A DNA stretch of 64,000 bases from Candidatus Angelobacter sp. Gp1-AA117 (GCA_003223515.1 QHVI01000010.1:1-64000), one strand, 5' to 3'. Shown: positions 34,708 to 42,625, numbered from the stretch's first letter. Numbers and translations are program-made. Notes: a model not told the origin generated them from the letters alone.

Positions 34708-35202
34708 ATGACGAACACTATCCCAATCAATGATAGCTGCAACGAACTGTATGGCTCATTGTCACGGGAGATTACCGATCGATTGCGTCCATTGGAAGAG
34801 ACAAAAACTCTGCCTGCGGGTTCCGCATTGCTGGCCGCCGATTCTCCTGTGAAGCACATGATCATCCTGACCAAAGGGTCAGTGGAAATCTCAGTTCCCG
34901 CGGGGAACAAATCGATTTCCATGGCCGTGGCTGGAGAAGGAAAGGTATTTGGCTTGCGTGCCATCGTTACCGGGCTGCTGCCGGAGATTAATGTGACCTG
35001 CCTGGATGAGTGCACAGTGACGCTTCTGCCCAGGGATCAGTTTCTCGATCTTTTGAGCGAGTATCCACAGATTTATTTTGCGATTGCCAAAGTGCTGAGC
35101 GCCGACCTGAAGCTTGCCCAGAACCTGCTCTGCCAGATGGCGCGCACCCCCTCGGGCGGCTGCCGTGGGCCCAAGCGGATGTTGTCGATGGCGCGCCATT
35201 GA
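34708..35202 (+). CDS. cNMP-binding-domain protein lacking a DNA-binding domain
   Basis: A 164-residue protein with a Crp-like beta barrel (LPAGSALLAADSPVKHMIIL, TKGSVEISVPAGNKSISMAV, GLRAIVTG) and the start of the dimer helix (AIAKVLSADLKLAQNLLCQM). It stops after GPKRMLSMARH, where an HTH would be expected, so it has no DNA-binding part. It could modulate the other Crp/Fnr proteins by forming mixed dimers, or be a truncated regulator. It sits between two full-length family members and has its own box 2 promoter and a terminator at 35248-35269. Confidence 0.85.
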   Translation: MTNTIPINDSCNELYGSLSREITDRLRPLEETKTLPAGSALLAADSPVKHMIILTKGSVEISVPAGNKSISMAVAGEGKVFGLRAIVTGLLPEINVTCLDECTVTLLPRDQFLDLLSEYPQIYFAIAKVLSADLKLAQNLLCQMARTPSGGCRGPKRMLSMARH

Positions 35203-35247
35203 ACCGTCATGAACCGCAAGGACGCGAAGGGCGCAGAGGAAGCATTG

Positions 35248-35269
35248 AAGCCTGCTGAGAAGCAGGCTT
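35248..35269 (+). terminator. Rho-independent terminator after cNMP-binding gene
   Basis: Perfect 9-bp stem AAGCCTGCT/AGCAGGCTT with a GAGA loop, followed by TCCTATTTTCTTT. Confidence 0.85.
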
Positions 35270-35303
35270 TCCTATTTTCTTTAAATGTGGGGTCACGGCG
35301 GCG

Positions 35304-35319
35304 TGTGACCTGGGTCACA
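35304..35319. promoter_or_regulatory. CRP-type palindrome (box 3) before candidate small RNA
   Basis: TGTGACCTGGGTCACA is an exact TGTGA-N6-TCACA match. TATATT at 35342-35347 forms a good -10 element 30.5 bp from the box centre, which predicts transcription from about 35353 on the + strand. Confidence 0.8.
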
Positions 35320-35352
35320 TGTTTTCCTTTGAAGCGGAGGGTATATTACCCT

Positions 35353-35463
35353 TAATTCATGGCTGCTTTCTTGGGGAATCCCGCTTCCCTGAAAAACAGC
35401 TACGAACTCATCTTGGAAGTTAAGATGTTTCGGGCCTGCCCTGAACGGCAGGCCCATTTCTTT
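35353..35463 (+). ncRNA. Candidate Crp/Fnr-activated small RNA (~110 nt)
   Basis: A promoter (box 3 and TATATT) and a strong terminator (35432-35455 plus U-rich tail) delimit about 110 nt with no good gene inside. A 50-codon open frame starts at ATG 35359, but it has no ribosome site and runs through the terminator into the repeated 'cccaatta' sequence, so it is unlikely to be translated. The layout of box, -10, short transcript and terminator is that of a regulated sRNA. Exact ends are inferred. Confidence 0.5.
35432..35455 (+). terminator. Strong rho-independent terminator of the candidate small RNA
   Basis: Perfect 9-bp GC-rich stem GGGCCTGCC/GGCAGGCCC with a 6-nt loop (CTGAAC), followed by ATTTCTTTGTTT. 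Confidence 0.88.
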
Positions 35464-35538
35464 GTTTACAGTCTTCCCCAATTACCCAATTACCCAATTA
35501 CCAATTGGTGATGGCTCTATCCGTCACGTCACTTCGTC

Positions 35539-36825
35539 CTACGCTCCTCCCAGCCTGCGCACGTCCACGTCCTCCTCATCCGGTGAAGGATGGGTGAGAT
35601 CGCGAATGGTCAGCACGGCACAAGGCGAGGAACTCACCACACGGTAAGTAACACCCGTATGGAAATGAGTGCTGAACCGTTTATCCTGTGGCAGGCCAAG
35701 CACGATCAGGTCTGCATGCTCATCGGCAGCATAGTTGATGATATGCTCTGCGGCGTCACCTTCTTCGACTACGAATTGTGGCTCATGCCAGAGTTCCAGT
35801 ACCTCAGGGACAAGTTTCTTCAACTCATCCACCGCAAACTCGCGAATGCGGGATCCATCCGGATCACGATGGGTCCCCTCGGGCAGCACATGCATCAAGG
35901 TAAGGTGCGCCAGGCGGTCATGCGCGCAGGATAAAGCATAGGTGACAGCCGATTCCGACGAGCGGGTCAGGTCGGTGGCGAAGAGAATCTTGGTGAATTC
36001 CAGGTTCTTCTCCGAGCGTGGAGGAACATGCGGGCCAACCGTCAGCACCGGGCAGGTGGCGGTGCGGAAGATCACTTCCGCGGTAGAACCGAGCAGGAAA
36101 CGCTCCAGGCCCCGGCGTCCATGCGTGCCCATCACGATCAGGTCAATGCCAAGTTCGCGAATCCAGCGGGGAACCGCTTCCTCCAGGGCTTCCTCGGTGA
36201 CCAGCGTGAGATAACTAATGCCGGCATGTTTCACCAGTCCGGTAAGCTGCTCACGGGCAGCGGTTTGCGCCTTCCGGGAAAGCTCAATGGTATTGAGTTC
36301 AAGCTCTGTCGGAATGTGCGGCGGAATGGCGTGCGCGGGATATATACGGGCCTGGTATTGATGAGCCAGAGACAAAGCATAACTGTATGCCGCCTCCGAC
36401 GTCTCCGTGAGATCCGTAAGAAACAAAATATTTTTGAATGAAATACTAGTGCAGGTCTCGAGTGCGTTCATATCTACCTCTCTTTCAAATTTTGCAATGA
36501 TGGCGCAGAGCCACTCGCGATACGCCCGGTCTGCCTGCTCCTGTGTGCCTTTCGCATAAAGTTCCTCCAGCGTCTCACCGGCAGCATTGAGTGGAATCTG
36601 GTGGCATGGATTGGGAAGGTTTTTTTTCTCCGGCGGAACCAGCGGCAGCAGCTTGCATTCATCACAGGGATGAAATGCGGGAGCGCTGACCGCATTGGGA
36701 CACATGATGGAATCCCGGATGAGAATCGTCGGCCGCCAGGAACTGCGGAATGCCTGTCCGTAGCCGCCTTGCTGCAGAAATTCAAGCTCGGCTTTGAGGG
36801 CGCGCAGAAGCTCAGTTTTCGACAT
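35539..36825 (-). CDS. Tandem universal stress protein with Cys-rich N-terminal segment
   Basis: A 428-residue protein. An N-terminal ~115-residue helical region contains a Cys/His-rich stretch (IMCPNAVSAPAFHPCDECKL and NPCHQ) that may bind metal. Two UspA-like domains follow. The first (about 125-275) keeps the nucleotide loop G-x2-G-x9-GS (GTHGRRGLERFLLGS). The second (about 285-420) lacks it (GLPQDKRFSTHF), so only the first should bind ATP. Start chosen at ATG 36825. The longer open frame to 36888 would overlap box 4, which is where the promoter should be. A CRP-type box centred 56 bp upstream suggests control by the neighbouring Crp/Fnr proteins. Confidence 0.9.
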   Translation of the reverse strand: MSKTELLRALKAELEFLQQGGYGQAFRSSWRPTILIRDSIMCPNAVSAPAFHPCDECKLLPLVPPEKKNLPNPCHQIPLNAAGETLEELYAKGTQEQADRAYREWLCAIIAKFEREVDMNALETCTSISFKNILFLTDLTETSEAAYSYALSLAHQYQARIYPAHAIPPHIPTELELNTIELSRKAQTAAREQLTGLVKHAGISYLTLVTEEALEEAVPRWIRELGIDLIVMGTHGRRGLERFLLGSTAEVIFRTATCPVLTVGPHVPPRSEKNLEFTKILFATDLTRSSESAVTYALSCAHDRLAHLTLMHVLPEGTHRDPDGSRIREFAVDELKKLVPEVLELWHEPQFVVEEGDAAEHIINYAADEHADLIVLGLPQDKRFSTHFHTGVTYRVVSSSPCAVLTIRDLTHPSPDEEDVDVRRLGGA

Positions 36826-36873
36826 AGGGGGGTACTTCCGTTTTGAAGTGTGTGCCTCAGAAGCACATGAGTC

Positions 36874-36889
36874 TGTGACTTCCGTCACG
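36874..36889. promoter_or_regulatory. CRP-type palindrome (box 4) before universal stress gene
   Basis: TGTGACTTCCGTCACG matches the consensus with one mismatch. On the minus strand a -10-like CACACT occupies 36852-36847, 29.5 bp from the centre, which predicts a start near 36840. Confidence 0.65.
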
Positions 36890-37000
36890 TGTGTATGACC
36901 AGTGCCTGGTTTGGGTAGTTAGCACTTAGGAAAGCCAAGCCGGCCAGGCGAAGGTTCACAACCAGTCCTCACGGTGTTAAATGACCCGATCTTTCTGCCA

Positions 37001-37016
37001 TGTGATGCACGTCACA
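37001..37016. promoter_or_regulatory. CRP-type palindrome (box 5) before second full Crp/Fnr gene
   Basis: TGTGATGCACGTCACA is an exact match. CAAACT at 37038-37043 lies at the same 29.5-bp distance, which predicts a start at about 37050, just before the ribosome site GAGGTGG. Confidence 0.75.
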
Positions 37017-37065
37017 TCCGTAGTCCTCCAAAGAGGGCAAACTTCTGCGGACGAGGTGGCAGCAG

Positions 37066-37785
37066 ATGCAATCACCGTGTGGGTTCGGCGTGCAGGAAAA
37101 CTGCCTCACGTGCGTCTGGAGGGAAAAGAGGACGTTCTGCAATCTTGCCGGAGCGGCGCTGCGGCACTTACAGAGGATCACGAGCCTTTCAGTCTATCCT
37201 GCCGGAACTGCCTTATACGCCGAAGGCAAGCCATCCCGGCAGGTCTTCATTCTCTGCAATGGACGGGCAAAGATATTCACCTCATCACGCGAGCATAGCG
37301 TAGTCATGTTCAAGATGGCCCATCCGGGCGAAGTCCTTGGATTGGAGGCGGTACTCTGCCATCAGCCTTACCAGGAAACTTCTGAACTGCTTGACCCCTG
37401 CCAGGTGAAGGCCATTAACAGGCGCGCGCTGCTGGACTTTCTGGAGCACCACAATCCTCCGGCCGTCCATGCGGCATTGCAGTTAGCGGCCAATTCCAGG
37501 CTGGCGCGTGAGCAGATTCGCCGCATCGGACTCTCGGTCTCCGGCACCCAGAAGCTGGCGCGATTGTTGATGAGCTGGGCCAAAACTCGGGGCATGAAAG
37601 GCGTGGCCGCCGAATCCTTCGAAGCGCCTTATACGCATGAAGGCATTGCGCAGATGATCGGCACCACCCGCGAGACCGTCACGCGCGTTTTGAGTCGGCT
37701 GAAACAGCAGAACATAATTACGATGAAAGACAACACATTCGTGATCAATGACTTTGACTATCTGAAGCGCCTCGCCCACGAATGA
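37066..37785 (+). CDS. Crp/Fnr-family regulator with N-terminal Cys cluster
   Basis: A 239-residue paralogue of the 33916 gene. It has the Cys cluster ENCLTCVWREKRTFCNL plus an earlier Cys5, a sensor barrel (TSLSVYPAGTALYAEGKPSR, GEVLGLEAVL) and an HTH with IGTTRETVTRVLSRLKQQ. The RETxxR helix predicts TGTGA recognition, which fits box 5 in its own promoter. GAGGTGG lies 6 nt before ATG 37066. It is divergent from the universal stress gene, and each has its own box, so both probably respond to the same signal. The 2-kb island may be a redox or low-oxygen response unit. Confidence 0.93.
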   Translation: MQSPCGFGVQENCLTCVWREKRTFCNLAGAALRHLQRITSLSVYPAGTALYAEGKPSRQVFILCNGRAKIFTSSREHSVVMFKMAHPGEVLGLEAVLCHQPYQETSELLDPCQVKAINRRALLDFLEHHNPPAVHAALQLAANSRLAREQIRRIGLSVSGTQKLARLLMSWAKTRGMKGVAAESFEAPYTHEGIAQMIGTTRETVTRVLSRLKQQNIITMKDNTFVINDFDYLKRLAHE

Positions 37786-37861
37786 ATCAACGAATTGCCA
37801 AATTGCCATAAGTTGTAATTGCCATAATTGAAAGACTGTCACACATACCATCTCTTTTGCT

Positions 37862-37897
37862 GCCTTTGCGCGCTTCGCGTTTTTTGCGGTTAAACTT
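37862..37897. repeat. CGCAAAGG-type dispersed repeat
   Basis: A purine/pyrimidine-skewed element of the ACCGCAAAGGACGC family, here reversed (GCCTTTGCGCGCTTCGCGTT). Related copies lie at about 15136-15165, 35211-35242, 57057-57095, 59294-59332 and 63628-63660, several touching the 3' end of a gene. Confidence 0.8.
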
Positions 37898-37903
37898 TTT
37901 GAA

Positions 37904-38362
37904 GTGCTTACGCTGCGCGAGTATCGTCCGCTGGATTTCGAACGGCTGCTGGAGATCGATCAAGCGTGCTTTGTGCATGGTATCGCCTACACGCCAACAG
38001 AATTGCGCCACTTCCTGAATCTGAAATCCGCCGTTCGCATTGTGGGCGAACAGGATGGAGAGATCAAAGGCTTCGTCATCGCCGACAAGTTCCGCTCCCG
38101 GCGTTCCGATCAATCCATGGGACAGATCATCACCATTGACGTGCTGGAAGAAGCCCGGCGCACCGGACTGGGAAGTCAGCTCATGACCGCCGCAGAGGAA
38201 CAGCTCAGAAAGGCAGGCTGCAGCTATGTTTCGCTCGAGGTTGCGGTAGATAACTTTCCGGCAATCAAGTTTTACAAGAAGCACGGATACACAGGTTTGA
38301 AGATTCTGCCCCGGTATTATTTAAATTCGCTGGATGCGTTGCTTATGGGGAAGAAACTCTGA
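37904..38362 (+). CDS. GNAT acetyltransferase (RimI-like)
   Basis: A 152-residue protein that is a single GNAT domain. LTLREYRPLDFERLLEIDQA opens it, IITIDVLEEARRTGLGSQLM is the acetyl-CoA-binding loop (R-x2-G-x-G), and VSLEVAVDNFPAIKFYKKHG is the C-terminal signature of RimI-type N-alpha-acetyltransferases. GTG 37904 is used. Substrate is unknown; RimI homologues acetylate protein N-termini. It sits upstream of hyuA with a 70-bp gap. Confidence 0.9.
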   Translation: MLTLREYRPLDFERLLEIDQACFVHGIAYTPTELRHFLNLKSAVRIVGEQDGEIKGFVIADKFRSRRSDQSMGQIITIDVLEEARRTGLGSQLMTAAEEQLRKAGCSYVSLEVAVDNFPAIKFYKKHGYTGLKILPRYYLNSLDALLMGKKL

Positions 38363-38432
38363 GCAACCCAGCATGATAAAATCGCCAGTCTGCTGATTCA
38401 CTGGCGACTCATCCTGAAGCCATCCGAACGAC

Positions 38433-40412
38433 ATGCCGCCACGCCCATCCCTCAGAATAGCCATCGATAGCGGTGGAACCTTCACCGACTGTGTGTGGTT
38501 GGAAGGCTCCACACTCAGAATCCTGAAAGTTTTTTCTACGCCTGTTGATCCTTCTCAGGCCATTGCCGAAGCAGTCGGTAAAATCTCATCTTCTGGGTCT
38601 GGAGCCACGGTGCTGCACGGCACCACCGTGGGCACCAATACATTGTTGCAGCGCAAAGGAGCGCGCGTGGCCTTTGTGACCACCTCGGGATTTGAAGATT
38701 CCATCGAGATCGGCCGCCAGCATCGTCCCAGGCTCTATGATTTCTTCTTTGAGAAAGATCCGCCGCTGGCCCCTTCTGAACTTCGGTTTGGCGTGGAAGA
38801 GCGTGTCTCGGCGGAAGGAGAGATTTTGCGTGCCCCCCAAGCCGCCGCATTAGCTGCTTTAGTGGGGCGCATCACGGCCCAGCAGCCGGAGGCGATTGCG
38901 CTCTCGCTCTTGTTCTCCTTTGTGAATCCGCAGAACGAGAAGCAGGTCGCGCAGGCGCTCGAAAAAACCGGTGTTCCGCTTTCCATCTCTCATCAGATTC
39001 TTCCTGAGTTCCGCGAATTCGAGCGCGCCAGCACCGTGCTGGTGAATGCTTACTTGCAGCCGGTGATGCAGAAATATCTTCGCGGCCTGCAGCGGCGGGT
39101 TCAGGGAAGAATTTTCGTAATGCAATCGAGCGGCGGCATCACTGCTCTGGAAACAGCGGCCTCTGAGCCGGTGCGAACCGTGCTTTCCGGACCTGCCGGT
39201 GGTGTGGTGGGCGCTTCGGCGCTGGCCAGGCGCAGCGGTTTCGAAAAGATCATCAGCTTCGATATGGGCGGCACCTCTACTGACGTGGCTCTCGTAGACG
39301 GCGCAGCCTCAACCACCAACGAAGCTGAAGTTGCCGGACTGCCGGTGCGCGTTCCCATTCTCGACATCCATACCGTAGGCGCCGGTGGAGGCTCGCTGGC
39401 CCGCTTTGATGCGGGTGGCGCCTTGCGTGTCGGACCGGAATCAGCGGGCGCTGACCCTGGCCCGATCTGCTATGGACGCGGCCTGCGTCCGACGGTAACC
39501 GATGCCAACCTGCTGCTGGGACGCCTGCCCGCCGACCAGTTCCTGGGCGGAGATTTCAAACTTGATTTGCAACGCGCGCAGAAGCTTACGCAGCAGTGGC
39601 TGAAAGAGCAGGGAAGCCGCTTACCGGTAGAAGATTTTGCGGCTGGCGTGGTGCGGGTAGTGAATGCCAACATGGAGAAAGCCATCCGCGTGGTTTCGAT
39701 TGAACGCGGCTATGATTCGCGCCACTTTTCTCTCGTTGCTTTTGGCGGCGCAGGCGCGATGCATGCCTGCGAGCTTGCACAAGCCCTGCGCATTCCACGG
39801 GTACTTGTTCCCGCATATCCCGGCGCGCTCTCTGCCCTGGGTATCCTGATGAGTGATGTGGTCAAAGATTCATCGCGAACCGTGCTGATGCGGGTACGTG
39901 AACTGCCCGGCAAGAAACTCGACCGCCTGTATGCGGAGCTGCAGCGCAATATCAGCTCTGAACTGGAGCGCGAAGGCTGGAAGGGCAAGGTGATTTTTGA
40001 GAAGAGCGCCGACCTGCGCTATCGCGGCCAGGGCTACGAGTTGAACCTGTCATTCGGATCTGATCTGCTGGAGCGCTTCCACGCCGAGCACCACAGGCGC
40101 TACGGCTACAGCAGCCCGCAACGCGAGGTGGAGATCGTAACCGTAAGAATGCGGGGGCGGGTGGCCTCGCCGGAAAAGCTGACCAACCTGAAAATCGAAG
40201 GACGGGCTGGAAAGCTGCACACGGCTTCCGCGCACGTGTGGTTTTCCGGAAAGAAATCAAAAGCGCAGGTTCTGCCGCGCGAGGTGCTGCAGAAAGGCAA
40301 GCGTTATCGCGGCCCCGCTGTCATCACCGAGTACAGCGCCACTACCGTGGTACCTCCCGGACTAGCCTTCTACCCGGATAAAGCCGGGAATCTAGTGATC
40401 GAGACCGTCTAA
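38433..40412 (+). CDS. hyuA: Hydantoinase/oxoprolinase-type protein, HyuA subunit
   Basis: A 659-residue ASKHA-fold ATPase-like protein with RIAIDSGGTFTDCVWLEG, VLHGTTVGTNTLLQRKG, SGPAGGVVGA and FDMGGTSTDVALVDG. These are the marks of HyuA/N-methylhydantoinase A and the N-terminal half of 5-oxoprolinase. The partner HyuB is normally adjacent but is absent here; after the stop comes a stress gene on the other strand. Substrate could be hydantoins, 5-oxoproline or acetone/acetophenone-type carboxylation. Confidence 0.93.
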   Translation: MPPRPSLRIAIDSGGTFTDCVWLEGSTLRILKVFSTPVDPSQAIAEAVGKISSSGSGATVLHGTTVGTNTLLQRKGARVAFVTTSGFEDSIEIGRQHRPRLYDFFFEKDPPLAPSELRFGVEERVSAEGEILRAPQAAALAALVGRITAQQPEAIALSLLFSFVNPQNEKQVAQALEKTGVPLSISHQILPEFREFERASTVLVNAYLQPVMQKYLRGLQRRVQGRIFVMQSSGGITALETAASEPVRTVLSGPAGGVVGASALARRSGFEKIISFDMGGTSTDVALVDGAASTTNEAEVAGLPVRVPILDIHTVGAGGGSLARFDAGGALRVGPESAGADPGPICYGRGLRPTVTDANLLLGRLPADQFLGGDFKLDLQRAQKLTQQWLKEQGSRLPVEDFAAGVVRVVNANMEKAIRVVSIERGYDSRHFSLVAFGGAGAMHACELAQALRIPRVLVPAYPGALSALGILMSDVVKDSSRTVLMRVRELPGKKLDRLYAELQRNISSELEREGWKGKVIFEKSADLRYRGQGYELNLSFGSDLLERFHAEHHRRYGYSSPQREVEIVTVRMRGRVASPEKLTNLKIEGRAGKLHTASAHVWFSGKKSKAQVLPREVLQKGKRYRGPAVITEYSATTVVPPGLAFYPDKAGNLVIETV

Positions 40413-40543
40413 AAACCGCGAAAAGCTTAAGGGCGCTCCCCTTGTTATGCAAATGGGTAAATCAGAAATTAATAAGTTGGTAAGTGGGTAAATGCAGAGC
40501 GAGTGGACACTAAGTGAGATAAAAACTTAGATAAAAACAAAGC

Positions 40544-40563
40544 AGGCGTCCCGAAGGACGCCT
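40544..40563 (-). terminator. Terminator of csbD (UUCG tetraloop)
   Basis: Perfect 8-bp stem AGGCGTCC/GGACGCCT. On the minus strand the loop is TTCG and a T-rich tail (GCTTTGTTTTTATC) follows, 23 bp after the csbD stop. Confidence 0.85.
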
Positions 40564-40585
40564 TCTTTGTTCCCTTGGAGTTCTG

Positions 40586-40819
40586 CTATGCAGCGTCTTC
40601 CTTCTTCTCCCGGTCAATGTGTTCGCGGTCGCCGCGCATATCGTCAGCGACATCGCGGCCTGCATCTTTTACCTTGCCGATGGCGTTGCGGGCCTTGCCT
40701 TTAATCTGGTCGCCTACTCCTTCGGTCTGGGTTTTTTCGTTGCCGGTCCACTCACCGGCCTGGCGCTTCACGCGGCCCTTTACGTCTTCTATCTTGCCCT
40801 GAATACGATCCTTATCCAT
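40586..40819 (-). CDS. CsbD-family stress protein
   Basis: A 77-residue hydrophilic protein with MDKDRIQGKIEDVKGRVKRQ, GEWTGNEKTQTEG and DQIKGKARNAIGKVKD, the standard CsbD-like repeat pattern. These small helical proteins accumulate in general stress; their molecular role is unclear. GGGAGG precedes ATG 40819. It is 43 bp downstream of the small membrane-protein gene on the same strand, so the two are probably one stress operon ended by the UUCG terminator. Confidence 0.93.
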   Translation of the reverse strand: MDKDRIQGKIEDVKGRVKRQAGEWTGNEKTQTEGVGDQIKGKARNAIGKVKDAGRDVADDMRGDREHIDREKKEDAA

Positions 40820-40862
40820 AAAACCGATTCCTCCCTGAATGAGTTCATTGGTTACAAAGCGA

Positions 40863-41015
40863 TTAAACCGCTGTTCTTCTGCCGGTAATGAGCTGGAAGA
40901 TCAGAGCGATCACGGCCAGCACCAGCAGCAGGTGAATGAATCCTCCCATCGTGTAGCTGGTCACTACGCCCAGCAGCCACAAGACAAGCAAAACAACAAA
41001 CAAAGTCCAAAGCAT
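40863..41015 (-). CDS. Small lmo0937-family membrane protein
   Basis: A 50-residue protein (MLWTLFVVLLVLWLLGVVTS, then HLLLVLAVIALIFQLITGRR) with two membrane helices, typical of the lmo0937/DUF5670 group often found beside csbD. Purine-rich AGGGGTGGGG lies just before ATG 41015. Function is unknown; genomic company suggests envelope stress. Confidence 0.85.
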   Translation of the reverse strand: MLWTLFVVLLVLWLLGVVTSYTMGGFIHLLLVLAVIALIFQLITGRRTAV

Positions 41016-41437
41016 AGTCCCCACCCCTGAATGAGAATGTAAGTGTCGTTAGCTAGTAGTTTGGAAGGCAGGATCGGCGGGCAGGTTGTAAGAAATCGAG
41101 AGCTGCCGGTGGATGCAGCAGCGCTGGATTCACCGTGAACCAACCGCATCCACGCTATTCCCTGAGTGCCACCAAGGCGGTTATTCAATGTGTCGAGTTG
41201 TGGGTCGCCCCAAAAACGAGCCACCACTTAGCCAGGCCACAGGAATGCGACTGCGGGGTCCGGTCGGCGTTTGCCTCTCTCACACACCCTCAAATCGACT
41301 CACCAACAGATTTTCGGCTACGCTCAAAATATCGCCTGCAAGCTCCCGTTGCGCTCACGCTTGCAAGCTTGTGCTCCGCAAAAACTCCCTACCGCACACC
41401 TCACAGTGGCTGTTTCCGAGAGAAAACACCGGGCCAC
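41016..41437. other. Intergenic region, no gene seen
   Basis: A 422-bp stretch between the small membrane-protein gene and the toxin gene. Frames that are open here show no family-like composition and have no ribosome sites. I see no RNA gene or strong hairpin. Confidence 0.5.
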
Positions 41438-41851
41438 TCAGAACCGCATCACGGACAGACCGGGAATCATATGGAAATGCCGGACATTGCGGGTTGCCAC
41501 TCCATATCCAAGTTCTAATGCCGTCACTCCGATCAGTAGATCAGCAAGCGGAAGCCGCATTCCTTTTGCTTGATTCGCTCCATCGATTTGCCCGGTGCGC
41601 AAGGCTATTGCAGCCGTAATTGCATGCACTGGCAGTGCCGTCAACAGTTCCCCGATGAACTGCTCGCGTATGCGTTTTCTTTCTAACGTATCAGCGCGCT
41701 CTGCTCCATGGGCCAATTCCAACAAAGTCAGCACCGATAAAGCAATTTCTGTATCTCCCAGTTGGGAAGAAACGGCAGCCAGCATCTGCCGTGCATTGTT
41801 GCCCTTCCGCTCGGCTGTTATCAGAATGCTGGAATCCAGGATTACTCCCAT
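41438..41851 (-). CDS. PIN-domain toxin (VapC-like)
   Basis: A 137-residue PIN-fold ribonuclease. MGVILDSSILITAERKGN has the first acidic residue (Asp6), TLLELAHGAERA the conserved Glu, LPLADLLIGVTALE the next Asp, and VATRNVRHFHMIPGL closes the fold. Such toxins cleave tRNA or rRNA when not held by the antitoxin. ATG 41851 overlaps the antitoxin stop by 10 nt, the usual coupling in type II toxin-antitoxin pairs. Confidence 0.92.
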   Translation of the reverse strand: MGVILDSSILITAERKGNNARQMLAAVSSQLGDTEIALSVLTLLELAHGAERADTLERKRIREQFIGELLTALPVHAITAAIALRTGQIDGANQAKGMRLPLADLLIGVTALELGYGVATRNVRHFHMIPGLSVMRF

Positions 41852-42120
41852 GCGGAGGAGTCCAATGCTTCGCGATGACTTTCAATAGCGGCTTGAACAT
41901 CGTTGGCAAAGTCGGCGTCGATGGTGGCGTTAGAATCCTCCGATAGGAGAGCAATGCATTCCGAGATTGTCCGGCGCACTGGCTCAGCGGGATGAACTAC
42001 GGCTACCGGCTGGGAGTTGTGCTCGATGATGACTTCGGTACCAGCTCGCACTCTGGCCAAGAGCGCGGCAAAATCGCTGGCTGCTTCAATTTCCGAGATG
42101 TGAATGACAAGTTTAGCCAT
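41842..42120 (-). CDS. Phd/YefM-type antitoxin
   Basis: A 92-residue protein: VIHISEIEAASDFAALLARV, then RAGTEVIIEHNSQPVAVVHP, the N-terminal DNA-binding fold of Phd/YefM antitoxins. An acidic C-terminal tail (EDSNATIDADFANDVQAAIE) wraps the toxin. Expected to autoregulate the operon with the PIN toxin that overlaps its 3' end. Confidence 0.9.
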   Translation of the reverse strand: MAKLVIHISEIEAASDFAALLARVRAGTEVIIEHNSQPVAVVHPAEPVRRTISECIALLSEDSNATIDADFANDVQAAIESHREALDSSAWE

Positions 42121-42600
42121 TGGAGATATGACTAATATATAAGGAAGGAAAGGCAGACGTAGCCAAAAATGTGTCGGTGAAAGTCTCCAACTTCAATAAA
42201 TCGCAATAGCGTCCCACGAACAATGCACAACAGGTTCAATATCAATCACTTACAAACAGTGGAATTCCACAAGGCACAATAAAGTTTAAAAAGGTGATTC
42301 GGAACCAGGAGGTCCCAGCTACAGAATTGACTACAGTGCTCGTCTGGCATACCACACCAATCTCAGAATTCATTGAATGTAAAGCATGTGAGGTCAATTG
42401 CTCCGAGGTAGAACCCTCTGGGTTTGCACCAGGTATTCTATTGCGCAGCACTTAGATTGGAAAACCAGAAGACTCGTGCCAGCAATTCTGTGCAAGCGGC
42501 AACATCTATTACGATTACTTAATCATCGACACGACGCAGTACATCGTAGGAGTGAAGACCAAAGTACGCGGTTACCGCCATATTGGCCATGATCTTTTGA
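42121..42600. other. Intergenic region, possible gene remnant
   Basis: No intact gene is seen. From about 42456 a short frame reads CCAGAAGAC-derived KPEDSCQQFCASGNIYYDYL and continues IIDTTQYIVGVKTKVRGY. It looks protein-like but has an in-frame stop just upstream and no start codon, so it may be the tail of a decayed gene. A terminator follows at 42604. Confidence 0.35.
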
Positions 42601-42603
42601 AGG

Positions 42604-42625
42604 GGCCCTCTTCGCCAGGAGGGCC
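42604..42625 (+). terminator. Rho-independent terminator
   Basis: 7-bp stem GGCCCTC/GAGGGCC with an 8-nt loop, followed by TTTTCTCT. There is no intact gene directly upstream, which supports a former gene at 42121-42600. Confidence 0.75.

Noticed and set aside
35359-35511. 50-codon frame in the candidate small RNA
   Set aside because: No ribosome site; it runs through a strong terminator and into CCCAATTA repeats.
42456-42600. Protein-like frame before the 42604 terminator
   Set aside because: Stop just upstream, no start codon and no recognised family, so it is listed only as a possible remnant.
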